Of a stretch of DNA of 62,235 nucleotides, positions 44,216 through 51,453 are shown piece by piece. The DNA comes from Eubacteriales bacterium (GTDB taxonomy: Bacteria > Bacillota > Clostridia > Peptostreptococcales > Anaerovoracaceae). A program made the position numbers and the translations under genes. The notes under the pieces are model-generated. The model searched no databases, had not been told where the DNA came from, and saw nothing but the letters and a program-made list of their open reading frames with translations. How positions within the stretch are numbered: the stretch's first letter is position 1; each line of letters opens with the position of its first letter. The stretch lies in NCBI GenBank assembly GCA_029009055.1, contig JAQXJR010000029.1, positions 1 through 62,235 on the forward strand. The letters are read 5' to 3'.

Positions 44216-44289
44216 GCCTTTATCACAGAGAGCTGACATTAATGTGGGCGAATTTCTAGGTGAAAAGTTGAACGGCTCCTAAACCATAG

Positions 44290-44571
44290 ACTTCACGGTT
44301 TGTAATCTTTTTCGTCTCGAACGGCTCTGAATTCACAATTTGTGATAAAATCTCGAAAAACGCAGCAAATATATTACAAAATGTAAACTTTCAAGCTCAT
44401 CCGCCGATATTTATCACAAACCTGCTCAGTTCACTAGACAATGCCAACTTTCGAGATGTCATTAACATATCCGATTTCGATTCCAAACTATGGCTGGCAC
44501 TGACAGATAACCGCTTGATTGTATACGATCTAAGGGAGCATTATGAAAATTTCAGAGAAAATGCTCCATAA
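44290..44571 (+). pseudogene. Degenerate open frame, unknown family
   Basis: A 93-codon open frame ending in TAA at 44569-44571, bounded upstream by TAG at 44287-44289. It has no ATG, GTG or usable TTG start in its first two thirds. The tail reads like real protein (NANFRDVINISDFDSKLW, then TDNRLIVYDLREHYENF). I read it as the 3' remnant of a lost gene; the family is not recognised. The rest of 44134-44970 shows no convincing gene: a short frame at 44733-44954 has no ribosome binding site and I do not call it. Confidence 0.35.
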
Positions 44572-44970
44572 ATTCTTAAAGTCTGAAAGAAATGAGCCTT
44601 CGAGCTAATTATTTCTAAACAGTTAACGCCGTAGTATGAAAATCGCCAGCGGGATCGTGTCTTGTCTTAGAAATGCTATATGACCATAGTAGAAATGTGC
44701 TTTGATACAAACGAGATCTGGGGCGAATATGCATGAACATGCATGTCAATGCGGATATATACGGAGATGATAATGCCAGGTCGGCTTTGCTGGTGGAAAG
44801 AAGCGAGTATCTCTGTATAATTCAGAAAAATAACAGCCACGATTCGGAATCCTTCAGAGATTATGAAAATATCAACCAATATCGCCGATTTTTTTCGAAT
44901 GAGTTTTCAATGACGGCTATGACTATGTTGCTGCCGGTGACAAATGATCGCTGAACATGATACTGGAGAT

Positions 44971-45342
44971 TCAAAGCCGATTATCTTTGCGCTCTGTCTC
45001 TGCAAATCCATCCTGATTCAAAACATGCGCGGCTAATTCCGCGAAGTCGTAATTCGCGCCCCAACTGAAGTTGACCAGCCCTTCTCCGCCGCCCGAGCCA
45101 ATAATTTCAGCGGTTTGCTCCTCTTCGCTGTCCGTTATTATGATTGTGAGATTCGCATAGCTCCCGTTTCTCCAGTAGTATTTCTCAAAGACAATTATCC
45201 TTACACGATAAGTATCGGCACCCTGTATTTTCATGAATACCAATTCTGATGAGAACGTCTTAAGGATACCATCCTTCAGATCGTTAAGGAGATCCTCCAG
45301 AGACTTATCCTTATTTCCTGCCATGGATATTACCGTTGCCAT
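44971..45342 (-). CDS. Conserved-looking small protein, family not recognised
   Basis: Cytoplasmic protein of 123 aa without signal peptide or membrane helix. It starts MATVISMAGNKDKSLEDLLNDLKDG, has an alternating beta/alpha middle (FMKIQGADTYRVRIIVFEKYYW, LTIIITDSEEEQTAEIIGSG) and a glycine-rich GSGGGEGLVNFSWGANYDF motif before a C-terminal helix. The Gly-rich segment suggests a small alpha/beta fold but no function. The ATG at 45342 has a perfect GGAGG seven bases upstream; the frame continues further 5' only through repeat DNA. Tandem repeats lie upstream of it. Confidence 0.65.
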   Translation of the reverse strand: MATVISMAGNKDKSLEDLLNDLKDGILKTFSSELVFMKIQGADTYRVRIIVFEKYYWRNGSYANLTIIITDSEEEQTAEIIGSGGGEGLVNFSWGANYDFAELAAHVLNQDGFAETERKDNRL

Positions 45343-45422
45343 GATTTTCCCTCCTAAATCTAGATACGTCTGTCTTTTCTTTATAACCCTATTGTAGCAT
45401 TTGATATCCAGCTTTAGAAACT

Positions 45423-45562
45423 GAAACTTTCCCCTCAGAATTCTCCCAGTTGATATTGGCATATATGCTAAACGACCCTGTGTCGAGCGCCTCCGCAACG
45501 TAGTGAGGACAGCGCCCACCTAAAAGTATGGAAACTTTCCCCTCAGAATTCTCCTAATTGAT
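45423..45562 (-). repeat. Tandem 108-bp repeat unit containing apical-core copy 3
   Basis: The 24 bases starting GAAACTTTCCCCTCAGAATT occur at 45423-45446 and again, identical, at 45531-45554, then continue as YARTTGAT in both, giving a 108-base period. Between them is core copy 3 on the minus strand (45491-45510), framed by GCGC/GCGC. The next unit carries copy 4. This is a short, structured, tandemly duplicated element. Confidence 0.7.
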
Positions 45563-45577
45563 TTTTTCTTTTATAAA

Positions 45578-45640
45578 AAGCGCTCCAGTATCGAGTGCCT
45601 CCGCAGCGAAGCGAGGACAGCGCGAGATACTAGAGCGCTT
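45578..45640 (-). terminator. Apical-core hairpin copy 4 acting as terminator of the aldo/keto reductase operon
   Basis: Arms at 45578-45592 (AAGCGCTCCAGTATC) and 45626-45640 pair at 14 of 15 positions; the loop region holds core copy 4 (minus strand 45599-45618). On the minus strand the stem is followed by a run of T's, and it lies 30 bases after the reductase stop, so it fits an intrinsic terminator built on the repeat. Confidence 0.7.
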
Positions 45641-45669
45641 GCTTAGAAAGAAAAAAACTAATAAAGAAT

Positions 45670-46533
45670 TCATCCTTTGGCGAATACCGGGAAGAATCCA
45701 TCTTTACCGTAGTCTTCGATCTTCTTCATGGATTTCAGGATATCCATGTCTTCATCAGAGATCGTGAAATCCAGAGCGGCGTTAGCCTCCATATGGGCAG
45801 GATTTGCTGTCTTAGGGAGGACCACCGCGCCCAGCTGGATGTCATACTTCAGGCAGAGCTGAGCCACGCTGACACTGTACTTATCCGCCATGGACTTAAC
45901 TTCCTCATTCTCCAGGATAGCCCCGTGAGCGACCGGGGAATAAGCCTCGACCTGGATGCCTTGCGCCTGACAGAAATCTATGAGCTCGAAAGGAGTATTG
46001 CTCACGTGCATGAGCACCTGGTTCACCATAGGCCTTATCTCGCAGGACGACAGGATATTCTCCAGGTCATCCTTAAGAAAGTTAGAAACGCCTATGGCAC
46101 GGACTTTGCCAGCTTTATATGCGTCTTCCAGCGCCCGCCACGCCTCACGATTCTCATCGAAATACCTGTTCTCCGCCGAACGAAACTCCGCCCATGGCTG
46201 AGGAGCATGGATGATCACCAGGTCGAGATAATCCAGACCCAGCTTTTGCAAAGACTCATCTATAGATGCCGCAGCAGCGTCGTATGTTTTATGCTCCGCG
46301 CGTACTTTAGTCGTGACGAAAATCTGGTTCCTAGGAACGCCGCAAGCCGCGAGCCCCCTGCCTACGCCTTCCTCATTCCCATAAGCCTGAGCAGTATCTA
46401 TGTGTCTGTAACCCAGGCGTGTAGCCGCGAGCACGGCCTGCTCAGCCTGAGCATTATCCAATAGCCACGTACCGAGAGCCAGCTTCGGGATCTGCACGCC
46501 GTTAGAAAGTTCGTATGTTTCGTTATAGATCAT
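45670..46533 (-). CDS. Aldo/keto reductase
   Basis: NADPH-linked aldo/keto reductase (AKR), 287 aa, (beta/alpha)8 barrel. The catalytic set is recognisable: Asp and Tyr in HIDTAQAYGNEEGVGRGL, Lys in FVTTKV, His in LVIIHAPQPW. GVSNFLKDDLENIL, NQVLMHVSNTP and the QGIQVEAYSPVAHG segment complete the family pattern. Substrate unknown; likely small carbonyl compounds. ATG at 46533 with AGGAGGTTT upstream, 12 bases after the CMD/cupin gene, so both form one operon read away from a divergent TetR gene. Confidence 0.93.
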   Translation of the reverse strand: MIYNETYELSNGVQIPKLALGTWLLDNAQAEQAVLAATRLGYRHIDTAQAYGNEEGVGRGLAACGVPRNQIFVTTKVRAEHKTYDAAAASIDESLQKLGLDYLDLVIIHAPQPWAEFRSAENRYFDENREAWRALEDAYKAGKVRAIGVSNFLKDDLENILSSCEIRPMVNQVLMHVSNTPFELIDFCQAQGIQVEAYSPVAHGAILENEEVKSMADKYSVSVAQLCLKYDIQLGAVVLPKTANPAHMEANAALDFTISDEDMDILKSMKKIEDYGKDGFFPVFAKG

Positions 46534-46545
46534 TGTTAAACCTCC

Positions 46546-47307
46546 TTATTCACCGAGCTTATCGTATTCTTCATCTGTCAAGGGCTCCAGCCATTCGTTG
46601 GAAGCGTTAACGCCCGGAACAGCGATCGCGAGATGAGCGAACCAGCTGTCCTTACGAGCACCGTGCCAATGCTTCACACCTGCCGGGATATTAACGACAT
46701 CGCCCGGCTCTAAAGCCTGAGCAGGCTTCCCCTCTTCCTGGTACCAGCCGTGACCGGCTACGCAGATAAGGGTCTGCCCTCCTCCTTCGTCAGCGTGGTG
46801 AATGTGCCAGTTGTTCCTGCAGCCCGGCTCGAACGTGACGTTATGGACCGGAAGCCCGCTGTTCGTAAGCGGCGCGAGATAAGACTTCCCTATGAAATAC
46901 TTCGCGAAGGCGTCATTTGGCTCGCCAATCGGGAATATCATAGAAGCAGCAAATCTCTCCTTTTCTGTTTCGGCGTCTGCCGGCTCATCTCCCCAGACTT
47001 CCTTAGCCATTCTGAATGCAGCCCATGACTTAGGCCAGCCTGCGTAGAACGCCGCATGCGTGAGGATCTCCGCTATCTCTTCACGGGAGATCCCATTTTT
47101 CTTTGCTGTTTCCAGATGGTAGCGGAATGATGAATCTGTCAGCCCTTGGGACATAAGCGCGACCACCGTCACCAGCGACCTATCCCTCAGCGAGAGCTTA
47201 TCCTCCCTCGACCAGACTTCCCCAAACAAAACATCATCATTAAGCTCAGCGAATTTAGGAGCGAATCCTCCGAGCTGTTCTATCCCAGCTGTCTGTTTTA
47301 CTGCCAT
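46546..47307 (-). CDS. Carboxymuconolactone decarboxylase-like/cupin fusion protein
   Basis: Two-domain protein of 253 aa. The N-terminal half (about residues 15-115) is an AhpD-like CMD domain: RDRSLVTVVALMSQGLTDSSFRYHLETA and EIAEILTHAAFYAGWPKSW. It lacks the CxxC pair of peroxidase members, so alkylhydroperoxidase activity is doubtful. The C-terminal half is a cupin with metal-type histidines (NNWHIHHADEGGGQTLICVAG, then EPGDVVNIPAGVKHWHGA). Such fusions are common beside aldo/keto reductases in Clostridia; function unproven. ATG at 47307 is fixed by AGGAGGG upstream; the open frame extends further only by chance. Confidence 0.87.
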   Translation of the reverse strand: MAVKQTAGIEQLGGFAPKFAELNDDVLFGEVWSREDKLSLRDRSLVTVVALMSQGLTDSSFRYHLETAKKNGISREEIAEILTHAAFYAGWPKSWAAFRMAKEVWGDEPADAETEKERFAASMIFPIGEPNDAFAKYFIGKSYLAPLTNSGLPVHNVTFEPGCRNNWHIHHADEGGGQTLICVAGHGWYQEEGKPAQALEPGDVVNIPAGVKHWHGARKDSWFAHLAIAVPGVNASNEWLEPLTDEEYDKLGE

Positions 47308-47361
47308 AGAAATCCCTCCTCGCTTGAATTTCAATGCTTATAGTTTTATAATGCACACATG

Positions 47362-47390
47362 TTGATTTATTCTCTTAAGGTTATTATAGT
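47362..47390 (+). promoter_or_regulatory. Promoter of the TetR gene in the divergent spacer
   Basis: TTGATT (47362-47367), 17 bases and TATAGT (47385-47390). Between it and the start codon lies an imperfect palindrome centred on TTTCGAAA (about 47450-47463), a possible TetR operator. The same spacer must also drive the cupin/reductase operon. Confidence 0.55.
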
Positions 47391-47491
47391 ATCGACCAAC
47401 TCGTTTATCCATTGCCAATTAATTGAAATATGTTGATTATGCCACACATTTTCGAAAGTGGACATTTACGTTAAATAAGGAATTTGAATCT

Positions 47492-48064
47492 ATGAAAGAC
47501 ACAGATAAATCAGACCTCCGCGTCAGGAAAACGCAGGCAGCCATAAAGGGCGCATTTAAGGAAATGATAATGGAAATGGGTCCTTCGAAGATCCAGGTGA
47601 AGGAGCTGGCTGAGCGCGCCCATATACACAGGAAAACATTCTATCTGCACTATTCTTCTATAGACGCGCTGTTCGAGGACGTCATCCAAGACATAGCCGA
47701 CGCCTATTACGAGAAGATCGACGCGATTCCGCCTGACATGCCGATGACAGAAGTTAACCGGGTGTTCTTCGAATATTTCAGCACAGCCGAGCCTTACGTA
47801 GAGAGGCTTATGTGCGCCCCTGAATACCAGGAACTGTTCGATAAGACACTGAGAGTCCCCCTGATGAAGCATAACCGCGCCCGCTATAACCCTTACTCCT
47901 ATCTCCCTCAGGAGGAGCAAAACATTATCAATATTTTTCTTACTAAGAGTTCTAATAACATGTACCGGCAGTGGGTAGCTGACGGTAAGAAGATCCCGCT
48001 CGAACGGATAATAGAGCTCACCAGCGAACTGCTCACGCATGGAATAAGCGAGCTCGCGAAATAA
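47492..48064 (+). CDS. TetR/AcrR family regulator
   Basis: Transcription regulator of 190 aa. The N-terminal HTH is clear (KTQAAIKGAFKEMIMEMG, then IQVKELAERAHIHRKTFYLHYSSIDALFEDV); the C-terminal ligand/dimerisation domain is of the TetR_C type found with such short regulators. Divergent from the cupin-aldo/keto reductase operon, it probably represses it. I use the ATG at 47492 (AAGGAA upstream); an upstream TTG would extend the frame without homology. Its 3' end abuts an XRE regulator remnant. Confidence 0.87.
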   Translation: MKDTDKSDLRVRKTQAAIKGAFKEMIMEMGPSKIQVKELAERAHIHRKTFYLHYSSIDALFEDVIQDIADAYYEKIDAIPPDMPMTEVNRVFFEYFSTAEPYVERLMCAPEYQELFDKTLRVPLMKHNRARYNPYSYLPQEEQNIINIFLTKSSNNMYRQWVADGKKIPLERIIELTSELLTHGISELAK

Positions 48065-48212
48065 TGTCAGCGCCATAAGATTCTCGACGTTAGAAGCTAT
48101 ATGCGACGCCCTGAACTGCCAGCCCGGAGACATTCTCGAGTACGACCCGGAAGATATGTCTGAAAATTCACCCGACTTCCCTATGGAAGAGCTTTTCTGC
48201 TGGATGATATAA
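48063..48212 (+). pseudogene. C-terminal remnant of an XRE/Cro-type regulator
   Basis: The 49-codon frame ending in TAA at 48210-48212 reads ...NVSAIRFSTLEAICDALN, then CQPGDILEYDPED. This is the second half of a YozG-type Cro/CI HTH domain. The first half is missing: the upstream sequence is the TetR gene, and there is no start codon. It is a truncated pseudogene left by rearrangement. Confidence 0.7.
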
Positions 48213-48314
48213 TTACAAACATTGAACTTTCAGATACCTTAAGTAATTCTTCTAAAATCGAAGTATGCATGAGAGGTATTATTTTTAGATAAATTACTGG
48301 AAGCAGGAGGTTGT

Positions 48315-49034
48315 ATGGAGCTTATCATTACTGGTCTGGTGGCAGGAGTTGGCGGTTTAGTACAGGGAGTGACAGGGTTCGGCTCGGGGATCATCATGAT
48401 GATGATCCTTCCATATTTCTTTGCTGTGCCTTCCGCCGCGGGGATTTCCAACGCGATAAGTATCGTAATCCTGGTGTCCATGATATGGTCATATCGTAAG
48501 TATATTAAATGGAGAGAGCTCATAATGCCGATAGCCCTCTACCTGGCGGTTTGCAGCGGAGCTATAATCTTCGGATCATCGGTAGACGGAGGGGTAATGA
48601 AGAAGGCTCTGGGTGTTTTTCTAGTTATGCTCTCGATATATTTTCTTTTTATAGCAAAGAAAGCCGGTGAGAAGCGCGGTCTGGGCATTCCGGTTAAGCT
48701 CTTTTTCATCGTAGCATCCGGCATCTGCGAGGGTATGTTCGGAATCGGAGGTCCGCTTCTAGTCATCTATTTTTTGAATTCCACCGATGATTCTAAGGAG
48801 TATCTGGGAATGCTATCCTCCGCTTTCATCATCGGCTGCACCTATAACACGATTTTCAGAGTGATTCGCGGGATAATTCTCCCCGAGCATTTCGCAGCCA
48901 TAGCAGCAGGCGGTATAGGAATATTCATAGGCAGCATGATAGCGAAAAAGCTGGTAGACAAACTGAATCCTGAACTAATTAAGAAGTTCACATATCTTAT
49001 GATAGGTCTGGCGGGAGTTTTATTCCTGATTTAG
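48315..49034 (+). CDS. TSUP (TauE/SafE) family membrane transporter
   Basis: Sulfite exporter TauE/SafE family protein, 239 aa, about eight membrane segments. The family's duplicated motif is visible as GLVQGVTGFGSGIIMMMILP near the N-terminus and SGICEGMFGIGGPLLVIYFL in the second half. Members move small organic anions, sulfite or sulfoacetate; the substrate is unknown here. ATG at 48315 with a strong AGGAGG. Its stop overlaps the 3' end of the truncated fic gene on the other strand. Confidence 0.9.
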   Translation: MELIITGLVAGVGGLVQGVTGFGSGIIMMMILPYFFAVPSAAGISNAISIVILVSMIWSYRKYIKWRELIMPIALYLAVCSGAIIFGSSVDGGVMKKALGVFLVMLSIYFLFIAKKAGEKRGLGIPVKLFFIVASGICEGMFGIGGPLLVIYFLNSTDDSKEYLGMLSSAFIIGCTYNTIFRVIRGIILPEHFAAIAAGGIGIFIGSMIAKKLVDKLNPELIKKFTYLMIGLAGVLFLI

Positions 49035-49657
49035 ATGCCAGAGAGCGAGTTTGACCAGTTCGCCGAAAAACGTTTCGGACGGAAAATGGCGAAGAGATGA
49101 ATCTGCCAAAGCCTAGATACGAAGAAAGCCAGGTGGTTAATGATTTCATTCATAGAGAGTCCCTTATACGAAAACTTTCTTTCCTCAGAGAAGTCATATT
49201 CCAGTGTCGCTATAATTTCTGAAGCGCTTCCGTATATCACTGTCGCCCCATCCAGCACCCATTCATTCTTCGTAATATTGTAGTCGCGAATACGTCCGGC
49301 GTGAGAATAAATACCTGTAAAAAGCTTCCTATGGATAGATATGAACTCATGCGGTGTAAAACTGAATCCCCGCTCAGAAAGCAGCGCGGCTATCCTGGCC
49401 GATACCTTATCAGCCTCCTCCGTTCTGTCCCAAGCGTTCTCAGCCGGATTTTCCTCATAATACGTCTGTAACAGCGCATTCGCTTCTTCTATCGAGATCT
49501 CTCCTTCGATGTTCCTAACAGCCGTGTCGAGCAGATATTCCGACGTTTTCAGCCCATCTACCGCCTGCAGCCCTATAGCGGTGTGCCACGCGTAGCCTCT
49601 CTCCCGCTTATCAGGCTCCGATTCTTTAATATATTCCTTAAACGGATCCTCTTTCAC
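49031..49657 (-). pseudogene. Fic-domain protein truncated at the active site
   Basis: The first ~185 residues are a Fic family protein: HTAIGLQAVDGLKTSEYLL, EEANALLQTYYEENP, FTPHEFISIHRKLFTGIYSHAGRIRDYNITKNEWVLDGATV and the approach to the active site, FVSRLWQIH. The motif should continue H-P-F-x-x-G-N-x-R; instead it reads IHLFAIFRPKRFSANW and stops 20 residues later. The anion-binding loop and the C-terminal helices are gone, so AMPylation is not expected. The start appears to be GTG at 49657 with AGGGGG upstream. The break coincides with the end of the convergent TSUP gene. Confidence 0.8.
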
Positions 49658-49686
49658 CCATATTCACCCCCTCACACATTCAATTA

Positions 49687-49780
49687 CCTACAGCAAAGCC
49701 ACCCCGCAACATCTGATTCTATCTAAATGAGTTCAGTGTCAACTAACCGCTTTATTAATTGAATCACTTTCTCCCTCGTT
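49687..49780. repeat. Direct repeat A: duplicated arsC 3' end
   Basis: About 95 bases that recur at 50989-51076. The first ~41 bases differ at only two positions (both begin TACCTAYAGCAAAGCCACCC). Read on the minus strand both copies encode the arsC C-terminus REKVIQL-KKRL or its variant. Together they flank the hydrolase and its small membrane-protein neighbour. Confidence 0.75.
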
Positions 49781-49783
49781 TTA

Positions 49784-50731
49784 TTAAAAATATCGCTCGC
49801 AGTATTCCAGGGATTTATCTATAAACTTCTTCATGACATCAGGATCGCGGTACATACCGTGATTACAGTTAGGAAACTCGAAATAATCGTGCTCCACGCC
49901 ATTCTCCTCTAAAGCGGAAAGCAGCTTATACTTAAGCTTCCCGGGCACGAGATGGTCCTTCATGCCGTATCCTATAAGGGTCGGGACCGAATCCTTCCTC
50001 ACGAGCCTAGCTGGGGAGATCATATCGACATACTTTTCGTATTCGCCGCTTTTCATGATCTCGTCCGTTATATCAGCGCCAGACATTAGTGAGAGAAATT
50101 CCGCGTCGCTATCGAGTTTATCTACTTTCTTCAGGATATCCCAGTCGCCCGGCTCGAATTCAGCAGGCCCTGCCAGCTGGAAGACGAATTTTACGGGAAC
50201 AGCGGACATATCGGCACTGGTGTAGGCATAATTCATCGCCAGCGTTCCTCCCGCGGAAACGCCGCAAACCGCCATGCCATCTAAAGTATATCCCAGCTCC
50301 TTACACCTGGCTTTAATAGCTATTACGCATTCCCTTATTTCAGTATTCATCCTTATCAAGCTAGCATCCTTCTGGACCTTTTGCAGAGAGTAGTCCATAG
50401 AAGCCGTGATATATCCCTTCGATGTGTAATATTTACACCAGGTCTCGCCATCCTCCTTAGAGCCGGAATTAAAGCTTCCGCCGTGGATATACAGGATAAA
50501 CGGATGTTTCTCTTTCTTATTTAGCTTTGCTGGGATATAGAGATCGTATTTATGGCCATAATCATTTCTATAGCTTTGATCTCGAAAAACAGTGCCGACA
50601 TTATCGTTCCACTCGACCTTCATATGCCTCATAGGCGCGGATCCCAGCTCACGCACTCTTATGAGAGCGCTGGCGAGGAATACGATAACGAACATCGCGC
50701 ACCATAGTATGATCTTCGTTCTTCTCGTCAT
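49784..50731 (-). CDS. Alpha/beta hydrolase, membrane-anchored
   Basis: Esterase/lipase-like hydrolase of 315 aa. An N-terminal signal-anchor (TKIILWCAMFVIVFLASALI) places the enzyme outside the membrane. The HSL-type oxyanion motif HGG is in FILYIHGGSFNSG, the nucleophile in CGVSAGGTLAM (G-x-S-x-G), Asp in GYGMKDHLVP and His in PNCNHGMY. Substrate unknown. ATG at 50731, 10 bases after a small membrane-protein gene. The two genes sit between direct repeats derived from the arsC 3' end, suggesting they arrived together. Confidence 0.88.
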   Translation of the reverse strand: MTRRTKIILWCAMFVIVFLASALIRVRELGSAPMRHMKVEWNDNVGTVFRDQSYRNDYGHKYDLYIPAKLNKKEKHPFILYIHGGSFNSGSKEDGETWCKYYTSKGYITASMDYSLQKVQKDASLIRMNTEIRECVIAIKARCKELGYTLDGMAVCGVSAGGTLAMNYAYTSADMSAVPVKFVFQLAGPAEFEPGDWDILKKVDKLDSDAEFLSLMSGADITDEIMKSGEYEKYVDMISPARLVRKDSVPTLIGYGMKDHLVPGKLKYKLLSALEENGVEHDYFEFPNCNHGMYRDPDVMKKFIDKSLEYCERYF

Positions 50732-50740
50732 AGCGCCGCC

Positions 50741-50854
50741 TCATATTAAATGGTCCAGCAGCCATTCACCGGCCGCCGCGCCGAGTAAAGCAGCAGCTAA
50801 GATCACTGTAGCCGTAATGCCGATATTTATAAACAGCTTTCGTTTATTACTCAT
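50741..50854 (-). CDS. Small single-span membrane protein
   Basis: A 37-residue frame: a short basic start (MSNKRKLFINIG), a hydrophobic helix (ITATVILAAALLGAAAG) and a short tail ending WLLDHLI. It ends 9 bases before the hydrolase start, on the same strand. The ribosome binding site (AAGGCAG) is weak. I infer a real gene from position, start codon and a clean transmembrane helix, but no family is recognised. Confidence 0.5.
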   Translation of the reverse strand: MSNKRKLFINIGITATVILAAALLGAAAGEWLLDHLI

Positions 50855-50988
50855 AATCTGCCTGCCTTATTCATGAGCCGGCAGGAACACTGTCCCTGAT
50901 ATTTTCAAATCATCCCGCTTGCAGGAAAATCGATTGATCCTAATCATTACTCTTTACCGTTATGCCTAATTATGGCGAATGAACTATT

Positions 50989-51076
50989 ACCTATAGCAAA
51001 GCCACCCCACAACATCTGATTCTATCTATACGTCCACAGCCAACCGCTTTTTTAATTGAATCACTTTCTCCCTTAT
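50989..51076. repeat. Direct repeat B: native arsC 3' end
   Basis: The partner of the repeat at 49687-49780. This copy is continuous with the arsC reading frame, so it is the original; the other is the duplicate. Confidence 0.75.
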
Positions 51077-51427
51077 TTCCTTCATCACTTCCAGAAATAC
51101 TTCATCTGATTCTCCCGTAGGATCGATGAGCCCCCAATCTTCCCTCCATTTAGATGTCAGATAAGGGCACTCAACGCCACAGCCCATAGTGATGACTCCA
51201 TCTATAGATGGAAGCTCTTCGAGCGTTTTCGGGTGCTGTCCCCTTGCTTCCATGTCGATTCCATAGTATCACTTCATAAGCCTGCATGCGTCAGGATTTA
51301 TCCTCTCTTTAATCATCGTGCCGGCTGAGTAGCTTTCGAAAACGTCTGATGCCAACGCGTTAGCGAATGCCTCCGCTATTTGGCTTCTACAGGAGTTGTG
51401 TGTACAGATAAAAGCCATCTTCACCAT
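51026..51427 (-). pseudogene. arsC: Arsenate reductase (LMW-PTP type) with one in-frame TGA
   Basis: A full-length ArsC frame of 134 codons starting ATG at 51427 (GAGGTGAT upstream) is interrupted only by TGA at codon 53 (51269-51271). Before it: MVKMAFICTHNSCRSQIAEA, with the P-loop C-x-x-N-S-C-R-S. After it: YYGIDMEARGQHPKTLEELP, ITMGCGVECPYLTSKW and the DWGLIDPTG signature. Family members have a charged residue (usually Glu) at the TGA position, so a point mutation explains it. No frameshift is present. Selenocysteine is unlikely at a non-catalytic position. Confidence 0.85.
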
Positions 51428-51453
51428 GTCTTATCACCTCACGGTTTTGCGTC

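Noticed and set aside
44733-44954. Possible 73-aa protein on the + strand
   Set aside because: ATG without a ribosome binding site, no homology I recognise, and located in repeat-rich, decaying DNA.
44025-45640. CRISPR array
   Set aside because: The four core copies are irregularly spaced, in both orientations, and inside unrelated hairpin stems; there are no uniform spacers and no cas genes.
49035-49100. 21-codon + strand frame starting at the TSUP stop codon
   Set aside because: It overlaps the 3' tail of the truncated fic gene and has no ribosome binding site of its own.
51269-51271. Selenocysteine codon in arsC
   Set aside because: The TGA is at codon 53, away from the catalytic Cys residues, where relatives have a charged residue; a nonsense mutation is simpler.
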